Source: Planctomycetota bacterium
Lineage (GTDB): Bacteria; Planctomycetota; E44-bin39
DNA: 44,636 nt
NCBI GenBank assembly: GCA_004376375.1
Contig: SOJX01000103.1
Coordinates: 1 to 44,636, forward strand
Direction: 5' to 3'
Shown here piece after piece: positions 1 to 7,527 of this stretch. The notes below the pieces were generated by a model. The model worked only from the letters and a program-made list of their open reading frames with translations. It was not told the DNA's origin and ran no database searches. Position 1 is the stretch's first letter; the number at the start of each line of letters is the position of its first letter. Both the position numbers and the translations under genes were made by a program.

Positions 1-1413
1 GATGCCTTCGCTGATAAGTTTCAGGAATTCGGGGCCTTTCGTCTCGACGCCGAAAAGAAGGAGCGGCTCGTAGGTCCCAAAACCCACAAGCGCGATAAAT
101 CCCTTGCGGCCGAGCAGCTCGGGAAGCTCTTTTTTCGCGTTTCTTCCCGTAACCTTTGTCGCGGTTTCGAGCATCTTATCCAGATTATCCCATATATCAC
201 TTGGAAGCATTTCCGAGAACGTCTTAATAGTAACCTTTGCGAAACGGGTCAGGTCGATATCAACCGCAAGGCAACCCCAGAGCCCTTCCTCGGGCACGTA
301 CTTCGCCGCGGTCCACGCGTTGTTTCCGAACGCGCCTTTCAAATCATCGTTGGAATAGCCGAGCCTGAACGAGCCGGTGAAAGTATCTCCCTCGCCGTGA
401 AAACCGCCGCCGATAAAACCGATCAGGTTCTTGATTTTCGGAGGTTTCTCCCTGCCCCCGAAAATAACGAGCTCGTTTCTTATCATCGTCAGTATCAGGT
501 CCGGGCGGCACCACACCAGGAAATTATCCTTCGGGTCCATCTTGCCGGCGCTTGTAGAAAAAATATCATCTTTTGCGAGGCTTGGAATCTTTCCCTGCGA
601 CGCATCGGCGATTTTCTTTAGCACGGCCAGAGTATCCTCCCTCTTCGTACCGTAACCCGGTCTCGCGGACACAATGGTGTCGTTTATGACCATAACGGCC
701 CGGGCGAACCGGGACATGCCGCTCGTTGCAATGCGTATTTCAACGCCGTTATGATTTATTACCTCGAGCGTACCTTTTTCCGGCTCTTCCGTTGTCCACT
801 CGCCTTTCCCATCGGGGGTAATCCTCCAAACCCGCCTCCCCTGACTGGCTTTTTGCTCCGATAGATTTTTCAGCCTCAGGTCGACCAGCTTTTTCATCTT
901 TTCAAAATCCTTTGGCTTGAAAAAGTCTATTCTTACCGGACTGGAAGGCTCCATGTCTTCATCAGGACCGAAATCTTCATCATTATCCTCAGACGGTGGT
1001 TTCTCAACTTCGCTTTCGTTGTCGGATTTGTCCGGCCGCGGCGGCAGCATCCAGACACACGCCCACGTCCCGTGCATAACGCTCGAGCTTCTAAAACGTT
1101 CAGCACACCCTTCCCCAACAAACGGCGACTCAAACGTCGTACGCGCTTCGCTGAAAAGCTCTATGAAATCGTCTTTAACGTCCTCCTGGATATCGAGCGA
1201 GGGAACGCGCGCGAAAAGCTCATCGAGGTCGGAAAGCAGCTTGTCGATGTCGCGTACCGCAACTGCGGCAAAGGTGGAATCGGCGGGCAGCAGTCCGGCA
1301 AACGGCATAACCGCCTTCGGCGCCGGCGGCTTTTCGTCGTCCGCGAACACGAGCGGGATTGAAATTGCGGCTGCAAGGAACGAAGCGATAAGCAGTCCGG
1401 TGAAAAATCGCAT
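1..1413 (-). CDS. Secreted protein of unknown function, 3' end beyond the window
   Basis: The frame stays open for 471 codons from an ATG at 1413 to the left edge, so the C-terminus is missing. A run of G (GGGGG) a few bases upstream of the ATG can serve as ribosome binding site. The protein starts with a typical Sec signal (MRFFTGLLIASFLAAA, cleavage probably after VFA near residue 24). It then has a globular stretch mentioning 'GLLPADSTFAAVAVRDID', an acidic Glu/Asp/Ser-rich insert around residues 130-150, and a mixed alpha/beta remainder with repeated short hydrophobic strands. Export to the periplasm or surface is the only role I can support. I do not recognise the family. The layout loosely resembles secreted proteins that score per-molecule properties over long repeats, but I see no catalytic motif. 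Several opposite-strand ORFs in this stretch are shadows of this gene. Confidence 0.8.
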   Translation of the reverse strand, partial: MRFFTGLLIASFLAAAISIPLVFADDEKPPAPKAVMPFAGLLPADSTFAAVAVRDIDKLLSDLDELFARVPSLDIQEDVKDDFIELFSEARTTFESPFVGEGCAERFRSSSVMHGTWACVWMLPPRPDKSDNESEVEKPPSEDNDEDFGPDEDMEPSSPVRIDFFKPKDFEKMKKLVDLRLKNLSEQKASQGRRVWRITPDGKGEWTTEEPEKGTLEVINHNGVEIRIATSGMSRFARAVMVINDTIVSARPGYGTKREDTLAVLKKIADASQGKIPSLAKDDIFSTSAGKMDPKDNFLVWCRPDLILTMIRNELVIFGGREKPPKIKNLIGFIGGGFHGEGDTFTGSFRLGYSNDDLKGAFGNNAWTAAKYVPEEGLWGCLAVDIDLTRFAKVTIKTFSEMLPSDIWDNLDKMLETATKVTGRNAKKELPELLGRKGFIALVGFGTYEPLLLFGVETKGPEFLKLISEGI

Positions 1414-1493
1414 AACTACCCCCATTCGATACTGCGTGCGGGAATAAAACATAATTGTAGCGGTTACGGGTGATAAATTCCAAGAAAAATCGG

Positions 1494-1534
1494 TTAGTCG
1501 TTAGGGGTTAGTCGTTGGTCGTTGGTTGTTAGCG
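1494..1534. repeat. Tandem 7-bp repeat (TTAGTCG-type)
   Basis: About five imperfect copies of a 7-bp unit run head to tail: TTAGTCG, TTAGGGG, TTAGTCG, TTGGTCG, TTGGTTG, then a partial copy. They lie in the 194-bp gap between the partial gene at the left edge and the Lnt gene. The rest of the gap holds no recognisable gene. Confidence 0.85.
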
Positions 1535-1592
1535 AAGCATTGCTTCGCCCCTGCAGCGCGCCGCAAGCTGCGCCGCTATATATATTTTCTTC

Positions 1593-1640
1593 CTTATCCC
1601 GTATCCCTTATCCCTTATTCCCTTGTTCCCTTGTTTTCCC
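1593..1640. repeat. Tandem 7-8-bp repeat (TCCCTTA-type) overlapping the 3' end of the Lnt gene
   Basis: Copies of TCCCGTA, TCCCTTA, TCCCTTAT, TCCCTTGT and TCCCTTGTT follow one another. The repeat runs past the stop of the minus-strand acyltransferase gene, so the last residues of that protein (TREQGNKG) are encoded by the repeat rather than by a conserved family end. Confidence 0.8.
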
Positions 1641-3014
1641 GCCCCGGCGGCGGATGAGGGTAACGAACAGCCAGATAACGACGATAGCGGTAATGAGCAC
1701 ACACAGGGGCGCGAGGTACCTGTCGAGCGGGAGGCTGCCTTTTTCCACCAGCTTGACGCGGCCGGCCATGATTTCACCCTGGCCGGGGAAAGGGGCGGAT
1801 GCAACAACGTTTCCTCCGGAATCCACGTGCTGAGAAATTCCGGAGCTGCACAGGCGGTAGATCGGGACGCCGTACTCAGCGGCGCGCACGGGCGCGATGC
1901 GGGCGTGCAGCTCGTGCTGGTACCGGCCCCACCTGATTGCGTCCATGGTCGGCACGATTATCGCCTGCGCGCCCATCCGTACAAGCCTGTCAATCACAAG
2001 CGAGTACGACATGTCGTAGCACACGCAGAATCCGATTCTGCCCCACGGCGACTCCCAGAGCTTCTGCTCCTTCGCGGGCAGGCCGTCTGCAAAAAACTGT
2101 ATCGGCACGCACTTGACCTGTCTGAAAACTGTTTCGCCGTCCGGCCCGATTACGAACGCGGTGTTGTAAAACTCTTTTTTGTTTTCATCGATCCAGTCAA
2201 TCGCGCCCACGACAAGGTATTCCCCGTTTTCTTTGCACCACTTCTTAACGGGTTCGGGAACCGGACTGAAAAACGTGTATTCGCTCAGAACGAAAAGGTC
2301 GGCATCAGGATGCTCGCGGCGGGCCCTCTCAAGGCCCATGACTACCAGTTCCGTAGACGAAACCTCCATCTGGACGCCGACGACCAGCGGCCCGCCTTCC
2401 CTGCCGCCGCTTTTTGAAGGCGCGCCGATGTTGGATATGATAAGGAAAATCGCAAGCAGCGCTCCGCCCGCCGGCGCGGCTTTTTTCCAGCCAAGGACCG
2501 ATACGCCCGCCGCGAGCGCCATCAGAATAAAACCGGCCCCGTAGACTCCGATATAATTGAAAGCGGCAATCCACGGAGCTTCGGAAAATGCAAAACCCGC
2601 ATTCACCCACGCGAAGCGCAGGGGATAAAGCTCGCTTCTGAAATACTCCAACCCCGTCCAGAGGAAAGGTACAAGCAAAGCCACCCAATATTTGCCGTGT
2701 TTTTCGTAAACCGTCCGGGCCAACAGCGCGAACACACCGGTCCAGAATGCGAGGACGAACCAGAGAAATACTGCAAAGATAGAGAAAATTCCGAGGAAAA
2801 AAGCCAGCTGCAGGCCGAATATCGCCATTCCGGCCGCAATGCCCGTATAGAAGGCGATCCGGCTGGAAGGAGCGCGCGACAGCATCAGCAGGCAGAAAAG
2901 CGCGACTCCGACGAGACCGGCCAGCGGCTGGAAAAAGTAAGCAAGATGGAATGCAACTACAGCGCCGAGCGGCCAGACAAGGAACAGGATGATGGAAAGT
3001 TTATTCGGCTTCAT
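1608..3014 (-). CDS. lnt: Apolipoprotein N-acyltransferase-like membrane protein
   Basis: This protein should transfer a third acyl chain to the N-terminal cysteine of diacylated lipoproteins at the periplasmic face of the inner membrane, the last step of lipoprotein maturation. About six hydrophobic segments fill residues 5-195. A nitrilase-type domain follows (about 210-420), then a final membrane helix (433-452), which is the Lnt order. The expected Glu-Lys-Cys triad is visible: E245 in LSEYTFF, K301 in RQVKCVP and C332 in GFCVCYDMSY. At 468 residues it is slightly shorter than the usual 500-530. The C-terminal tail is repeat-derived. No strong Shine-Dalgarno precedes the ATG. The many lipoproteins elsewhere in the window fit an Lnt-containing Gram-negative. 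A related nitrilase-fused membrane enzyme is the alternative, but the membrane topology favours Lnt. Confidence 0.85.
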   Translation of the reverse strand: MKPNKLSIILFLVWPLGAVVAFHLAYFFQPLAGLVGVALFCLLMLSRAPSSRIAFYTGIAAGMAIFGLQLAFFLGIFSIFAVFLWFVLAFWTGVFALLARTVYEKHGKYWVALLVPFLWTGLEYFRSELYPLRFAWVNAGFAFSEAPWIAAFNYIGVYGAGFILMALAAGVSVLGWKKAAPAGGALLAIFLIISNIGAPSKSGGREGGPLVVGVQMEVSSTELVVMGLERARREHPDADLFVLSEYTFFSPVPEPVKKWCKENGEYLVVGAIDWIDENKKEFYNTAFVIGPDGETVFRQVKCVPIQFFADGLPAKEQKLWESPWGRIGFCVCYDMSYSLVIDRLVRMGAQAIIVPTMDAIRWGRYQHELHARIAPVRAAEYGVPIYRLCSSGISQHVDSGGNVVASAPFPGQGEIMAGRVKLVEKGSLPLDRYLAPLCVLITAIVVIWLFVTLIRRRGGKTREQGNKG

Positions 3015-3035
3015 TAGTATATAGAGTACTACTAA

Positions 3036-3090
3036 GTACTTGGTACTTGGTACTTGGTACTTGGTACTTGGTACTTGGTACTTGGTACTT
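3036..3090. repeat. Tandem 7-bp repeat (GGTACTT), nearly eight copies
   Basis: The unit GGTACTT repeats almost perfectly for about 55 bp. It fills the 78-bp gap between the start of the Lnt gene and the stop of the HEAT-like gene; the stop codon of the latter (3093-3095) abuts the array. Confidence 0.95.
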
Positions 3091-3092
3091 CT

Positions 3093-4508
3093 TCAGCGCG
3101 GCATGGTCGGCTCGGCCGGTTTTCTGCGCTCTTCGATGCGTTTATTGTATTTTTCGATTTCGGCCTTGAGCTTCGCGTCGGCCTCGCGCTTCGGAAGGGC
3201 GGTATCGATAACAAAAAGGTTTTTCTTTTCATCCCACATGAGCCGCTCGCCGTCCTCCTGGAGCCATGCCCGCCACTGAAGGATCGCCCGCATCGATTCG
3301 AGCCGCTCGACCACCGGGTCTGCAATATAGCCGAAGTTTTTCCCGGTAAGTTTTCTAAGTATCTCAATAGCGCGGATCTGGTCGACAATCGGCTGCGTGT
3401 TGATAAAACCGCAGACCTGAGACGAGTTTAGCTGGTCCACAAGCACGTTCAGCACTTCGCGGTGGTGAATCTCTTCGAGGACGTCGATTGCGGCGTACCG
3501 CCGGTAACCGAGCGTGTAATCCACGACGCTGCGGTGCGTAAGCGTCATTGCGGGCACGGGATTGGAAAGCACCACGGCCAGGTCTTCGAGCGCCTCCCCG
3601 CCGCCCGTGCGGGCAAGCGCAAGGGCAAGCGCCTCGTAGGCCGCGAGGTCCGCATCCGGCCTCGGCTTCCAGAGTCTGGAGATATCCGCTTCCCTGCGGA
3701 ACGCGTCGCGGATTCTGTCAAAGCCGTATTTTCTACCGAATGCGGCAAGCGTCGCGGCAGCCGCCCGCCTCACCTCGGCGTCATCATACGAAAGCGCGGC
3801 AAGCAGCTTTTCCTCCGTCTCGTCGCTTTCGAACTTCACAAGAAGCCGCGCAGCCTCCGCCGCCGCGCCGGCGTCGTCCGATGCGAGCGCCGCAAGCAGC
3901 GCCGGACGAATAAGCGCACAATTATCAATACTGCGCAAAACTTCTTCCGCGGCGAACGCTTGAAGATTTATAAGCCAGCCCTGCTCCGCCTCCCGCGCGT
4001 TGTCGAAAGATTCCCGCGAAGCCGCTATCTTCAAGAGCTCGGAGACGGGTACTCCCTTATAGTCTTTCTTCAACTCAACGAGCGCTGCGTCCATCGCATA
4101 GGGCCAGAATTCCCTGCCCGGCCTCTGCACGTGAAAATGCTCCACGACCATCACGACCTTGCCGCGCTTGCTGTGATCAATGCTGATTACCCGGTGGAAA
4201 ACGCGGTAAATCGGAAACTTCTCGAGTTCAGTCCTCGACTTGTTTCCCTTTCCCGAACTGCTTACCGACGCCACGGACAGATGAAACCTGGCCATGCTGT
4301 TGTCGTAAGCGTTGAAACAGCCGTCGCAGAAATAATTTGCAACAATCCGTTTCGGCTTCGAGAGCTTACCATATCCGTCAACCGTCTCCCGGTGGACATA
4401 CGGACGCACCCAGCGTGCCTGCGCCAGGCTGCCTGAGCCCAGAAGCATAATAATTGCAATCAGACTCATCAGGCAGAGATGTAATACGTTGCGGCCTTCA
4501 TCTTTCAT
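3093..4508 (-). CDS. Secreted HEAT-repeat-like protein
   Basis: The 471-residue product begins with a signal sequence (hydrophobic core about residues 10-27, cleavage likely after AQA). A conserved-looking head with a CDGC motif (about 61-64) follows. From about residue 190 to 420 it is built of alpha-helical units rich in Ala/Leu (for instance RPALLAALASDDAGAA, EEKLLAALSYDDAEVRRAA, DLAVVLSNPVP). This is the pattern of HEAT or PBS-lyase-type scaffold repeats used for protein binding. The tail is charged and coiled (DAKLKAEIEKYNKRIEER). The first codons lie inside a 7-bp tandem repeat, so the true start could be a little downstream; the signal sequence argues for a start near 4508. Function is unknown; a periplasmic binding scaffold is inferred. 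Confidence 0.75.
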   Translation of the reverse strand: MKDEGRNVLHLCLMSLIAIIMLLGSGSLAQARWVRPYVHRETVDGYGKLSKPKRIVANYFCDGCFNAYDNSMARFHLSVASVSSSGKGNKSRTELEKFPIYRVFHRVISIDHSKRGKVVMVVEHFHVQRPGREFWPYAMDAALVELKKDYKGVPVSELLKIAASRESFDNAREAEQGWLINLQAFAAEEVLRSIDNCALIRPALLAALASDDAGAAAEAARLLVKFESDETEEKLLAALSYDDAEVRRAAAATLAAFGRKYGFDRIRDAFRREADISRLWKPRPDADLAAYEALALALARTGGGEALEDLAVVLSNPVPAMTLTHRSVVDYTLGYRRYAAIDVLEEIHHREVLNVLVDQLNSSQVCGFINTQPIVDQIRAIEILRKLTGKNFGYIADPVVERLESMRAILQWRAWLQEDGERLMWDEKKNLFVIDTALPKREADAKLKAEIEKYNKRIEERRKPAEPTMPR

Positions 4509-4533
4509 ACTTCATCCTTTATCCTTCATCCTT
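4499..4533. repeat. Tandem 7-bp repeat (CATCCTT) spanning a start codon
   Basis: Five units in a row: CATCTTT, CATACTT, CATCCTT, TATCCTT, CATCCTT. On the minus strand they supply the ATG and first codons of the HEAT-like gene as well as its upstream region. Confidence 0.85.
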
Positions 4534-4821
4534 TCTTCCCAAGCCTTATGGTATTTCACAAGTTACGGCAATTTTCGCCAAAAAGGGCGTCGAAAAAGTT
4601 AGCTTAATTTCAGCCATAGTTTACGAATCTATACAGGCAAAAACAACAGGCTTTTTGCTTTGAAATAAAAAGTTTTATTCATGGCTCTGGTCTTTTTTCA
4701 GATATTGCACATACCGTGGGGAATAATCCCAATCTCATATCACGAACCGAATTATGAAATACAAATCCGTTTTCTTCACAGAATGTTCACAATTTTTCCA
4801 CAAATGTCTCATTATGCGAAT
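4534..4821. other. AT-rich intergenic stretch, no gene seen
   Basis: Between the HEAT-like gene and the nrdJ regulatory region lie about 290 AT-rich bases. Short open frames occur but have no ribosome binding site or protein-like composition. I see no hairpin followed by a T-run and no RNA gene. Confidence 0.6.
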
Positions 4822-4868
4822 TCACTATATGTGCTGTTTTTTTTCTTGAACACCCCAATATATTGTGT
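4822..4868 (+). promoter_or_regulatory. Tandem NrdR boxes upstream of nrdJ
   Basis: Two 16-bp sites match the known NrdR consensus (acaCwAtATaTwGtgt). The first is TCACTATATGTGCTGT at 4822-4837, with 12 of 16 matches. The second is CCCCAATATATTGTGT at 4853-4868, with 14 of 16. Their starts are 31 bp apart, which is the three-helical-turn spacing established for paired NrdR operators. NrdR is the nucleotide-sensing repressor of ribonucleotide reductase genes, so these sites predict dATP-responsive repression of the nrdJ gene downstream. The second box sits in the spacer of a candidate promoter. Confidence 0.8.
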
Positions 4869-4873
4869 ATCAT
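4846..4873 (+). promoter_or_regulatory. Candidate NrdR-controlled nrdJ promoter
   Basis: TTGAAC at 4846-4851 and TATCAT at 4868-4873 are separated by 16 bp. The second NrdR box lies almost exactly between them, so a bound repressor would block polymerase. Transcription would start near 4880 and leave a leader of about 150 bases before the nrdJ start. Confidence 0.5.
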
Positions 4874-4955
4874 CTCCCTGCGGTCAGACAAGAGTGAGAG
4901 GGGGATGGCCTTGGGATTATTCTCGCTTTGATTAGCTCTGCCAATCAGATTTGTC

Positions 4956-4985
4956 TTGACTGACACCCTTACATTATGCTAATAT
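4956..4985 (+). promoter_or_regulatory. Second candidate nrdJ promoter, outside the NrdR boxes
   Basis: TTGACT at 4956-4961 and TAATAT at 4980-4985 with an 18-bp spacer form a good sigma70-like promoter, with a predicted start near 4992 and a 38-base leader. It lies about 90 bp downstream of the NrdR boxes, so it may give basal NrdR-independent expression. No experimental evidence can be read from the sequence. Confidence 0.4.
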
Positions 4986-5029
4986 CTTCAATTGCCGAGA
5001 CTGTTCGGCCAGGGAAAAGGAGTCGCCCG

Positions 5030-7429
5030 ATGCAGGAGTTTCATAAAAAGAAAAACACGGTTGAAACGAATAAATCAACCGATGTTTCCGTTTCGCCAGA
5101 AACAGGTGCCGACGTTCCTGAATGGCAGAGACGTTTTCATTATTACCCGCTCAACGGGCACTACCTTTCCCTGAATTCATACAAGGTTCTCAAGGAGCGC
5201 TACCTCAAAAAGGAGGGCGAAGACCGCAAGCCCGTTGAGAAGCCCGAGGAGATGTTCAGGCGCGTGGCGCACAACATCGCATCGGCCGAAAAGCAGTTCA
5301 AGAACGCCGAACCGCCGGTCGAAGTGGAAGAGCGCTTCTACAAGCTCATGACGTCGCTCGAGTTCATGCCCAACTCCCCGACGCTGATGAACGCCGGGCG
5401 CGACCTCCAGCAGCTTTCAGCCTGCTTCGTGCTGCCCGTGAAGGACTCAATCGCCAGCATATTCGACGCGGTCCGAAACGCGGCGCTCATCCACAAGTCG
5501 GGCGGCGGCACCGGGTTCTCATTCTCGAGGCTCCGCCCGATGAACGACATCGTCTCAACTTCCCACGGCCTTTCCTCCGGCCCCATATCCTTCATGCGCG
5601 TTTTCAACGAGGCGACCGCCTCGATAAACCAGGGCGGCTTCCGCCGCGGCGCCAACATGGGAATACTCCGCGTCGACCACCCGGACATACTCGACTTCAT
5701 CGTGCTGAAAGACAACCTGTCGGAGATGACCAATTTCAACATTTCGGTCGCCCTCACCGAAGACTTCATGAAGGCGGTGCAGCACGGCGAGGAATACGAC
5801 CTCATCAACCCGAAGAGCGGCAAGTCGGTCAAGCGCCTGAAGGCGAGCGACGTTTTCGACAAGATCGTGCACATGGCATGGAAGAACGGCGAGCCGGGTA
5901 TAATCTTCCTCGACCGTATCAACCGCGACAACCCGACCCCGAACCTGGGCGAGATCGAGTCGACGAACCCCTGCGGCGAACAGCCGCTCCTGCCCTACGA
6001 GGCCTGCAACCTCGGCTCCATCAACCTCAGCGTCTGCATCACGCCGGAGAGAAAAATCGACTGGCCGAGGCTGAACCGGATCGTCCGCACCGCCGTGCAT
6101 TTCCTCGACAACGTCATCGAGGTCTCACAGTTCCCGCTTCCCGAGATAGGGGTCATGGTACGCGGCAACCGCAAGATCGGGCTCGGAATCATGGGCTTTG
6201 CCGACATGCTCGTCAGGCTCGGCATCCCGTACAATTCGGAAGAAGCCGTCGAGACCGCCGAGGCCGTGATGAAGTATGTAAACGACATCTCCAAGGCGGC
6301 CTCGGCCGAGCTGGCGGAGAAACGCGGCACATTCACCAACTTCACAGGCTCAATCTACGACGTGGCCGGCGGCACGCCGATGCGCAACGCCACGACGACC
6401 ACGATCGCGCCGACCGGCACAATCAGCATCATCTCCGGTTGCTCGTCGGGCATCGAGCCGCACTTCGCGCTCAGCTACATCCGCACGGTCATGGACGGCC
6501 AGCAGCTCGTCGAGACGAATCCCCTCTTCGAGCAGGTGGCGCGCGACCGCGGCTTCTACAGCGAAGAGCTGATGGAGCACATCGCCGAGAGCGGAAGCTG
6601 CCAGGACATCGACGAGGTGCCCGAGGACGTCAAGCGCGTCTTTATCACCTCGCACGACGTAACGCCCGAGTGGCACGTGCGCATACAGGCCGCGTTCCAG
6701 AAATACACCGACAACGCGGTCTCGAAAACCGTCAACTTCCCGAAATCGGCGAAAGAAAGCGAAATCCGCGAAGCTTACGATCTGGCGTACAACCTCGGCT
6801 GCAAGGGCGCAACAGTCTACCGCGACGGCTGCCGCGAGAACCAGGTGCTTGCAACAAAGAAAACAAAAGAACCGGACGTCGAAACCGAGGCCGCGAAAGC
6901 TCCGCCCGTTGAAAGGCAGCCCCGCAGGCGCCCGGACGAACTCCCCGGCTGGACCTACAAAATGAAGACCGGGTGCGGCTCCCTCTACGTCACGATAAAC
7001 GAGGACGAGGAAGGAGACCCGTTCGAAGTCTTCGCGCAGGTGGGAAAAGCGGGCGGGTGCGCCGCAAGCCAGTGCGAGGGCATGGGCCGCATGGTGTCTC
7101 TCTCGCTCAGAAGCGGAATCACGGTTGATACCATCACGCAACAGCTCATGGGGATCTCCTGCCAGTCGCCGCACGGCATCGGGCCGAAGAAGATTTTTTC
7201 CTGTGCGGACGCGCTCTCGAAGGCGCTTATCCTGCACGTGCAGCACGCCTCCAACCGCACCCGCGCCACGGGGGTCGCGGAAAAATACAAGAAGCAGTCC
7301 GACGCGATCGAGACCCACATGAAAAAGATCCGCAGCGTCGCGATGGGCGCGTGCCCAATCTGCGGCGCGTCGCTCACGCACGAGTCCGGCTGTTACATGT
7401 GTTACGTCTGCGGCTATTCGAAGTGCTGA
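5030..7429 (+). CDS. nrdJ: Adenosylcobalamin-dependent (class II) ribonucleotide reductase
   Basis: NrdJ reduces ribonucleotides to deoxyribonucleotides in the cytoplasm using coenzyme B12 to start the radical, so it works with or without oxygen. I start it at the ATG at 5030 because AAAAGGAG lies 7 bases upstream; an in-frame ATG at 4976 has no such site. The 799-residue protein has C132 (SACFVLPV), N313-P-C315-G-E317 and C326 (YEACNLGSINL). The 11-residue gap between C315 and C326 matches the class II enzyme of Lactobacillus leichmannii. GGTGFSFSRLRP and PTGTISIISGCSSGIEP are also family signatures. After a linker (about 630-680) comes a C-terminal domain ending in a cysteine cluster (CPICG...SGCYMCYVCGYSKC) that is known in this family and may re-reduce the active site or bind zinc. 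No class I or III reductase gene is nearby. Confidence 0.97.
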   Translation: MQEFHKKKNTVETNKSTDVSVSPETGADVPEWQRRFHYYPLNGHYLSLNSYKVLKERYLKKEGEDRKPVEKPEEMFRRVAHNIASAEKQFKNAEPPVEVEERFYKLMTSLEFMPNSPTLMNAGRDLQQLSACFVLPVKDSIASIFDAVRNAALIHKSGGGTGFSFSRLRPMNDIVSTSHGLSSGPISFMRVFNEATASINQGGFRRGANMGILRVDHPDILDFIVLKDNLSEMTNFNISVALTEDFMKAVQHGEEYDLINPKSGKSVKRLKASDVFDKIVHMAWKNGEPGIIFLDRINRDNPTPNLGEIESTNPCGEQPLLPYEACNLGSINLSVCITPERKIDWPRLNRIVRTAVHFLDNVIEVSQFPLPEIGVMVRGNRKIGLGIMGFADMLVRLGIPYNSEEAVETAEAVMKYVNDISKAASAELAEKRGTFTNFTGSIYDVAGGTPMRNATTTTIAPTGTISIISGCSSGIEPHFALSYIRTVMDGQQLVETNPLFEQVARDRGFYSEELMEHIAESGSCQDIDEVPEDVKRVFITSHDVTPEWHVRIQAAFQKYTDNAVSKTVNFPKSAKESEIREAYDLAYNLGCKGATVYRDGCRENQVLATKKTKEPDVETEAAKAPPVERQPRRRPDELPGWTYKMKTGCGSLYVTINEDEEGDPFEVFAQVGKAGGCAASQCEGMGRMVSLSLRSGITVDTITQQLMGISCQSPHGIGPKKIFSCADALSKALILHVQHASNRTRATGVAEKYKKQSDAIETHMKKIRSVAMGACPICGASLTHESGCYMCYVCGYSKC

Positions 7430-7460
7430 TAACCCACCTTCCCCCCTCGAACGAAGGTGG

Positions 7461-7497
7461 AAAAAACCGCGGCCCCGGAGCAGAACTCCGGGGCCGC
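7461..7497 (-). terminator. Rho-independent terminator of the cyclase-repeat gene
   Basis: A perfect 12-bp stem (GCGGCCCCGGAG at 7469-7480 with its complement at 7486-7497) closes a 5-base loop. Read on the minus strand it is followed by GG and six T (7466-7461). It lies just beyond the end of the minus-strand gene. A second hairpin (CCACCTTC 7434-7441 with GAAGGTGG 7453-7460) directly after nrdJ could act for the plus strand, but it has no T-run. Confidence 0.85.
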
Positions 7498-7527
7498 TTG
7501 TGTCTGGGGCAGTACCTGTAACTTCTT

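Noticed and set aside
1623..2417. Long plus-strand ORFs opposite the Lnt gene and other minus-strand genes
   Set aside because: They follow the third-position bias of the real genes on the other strand, have no start signals and show arginine- or proline-rich, non-protein composition.
4874..5029. A cobalamin riboswitch in the nrdJ leader
   Set aside because: Class II reductase genes are sometimes B12-regulated, but the leader shows neither the GCCACTG-type box nor a plausible pseudoknot core. NrdR boxes explain regulation better.
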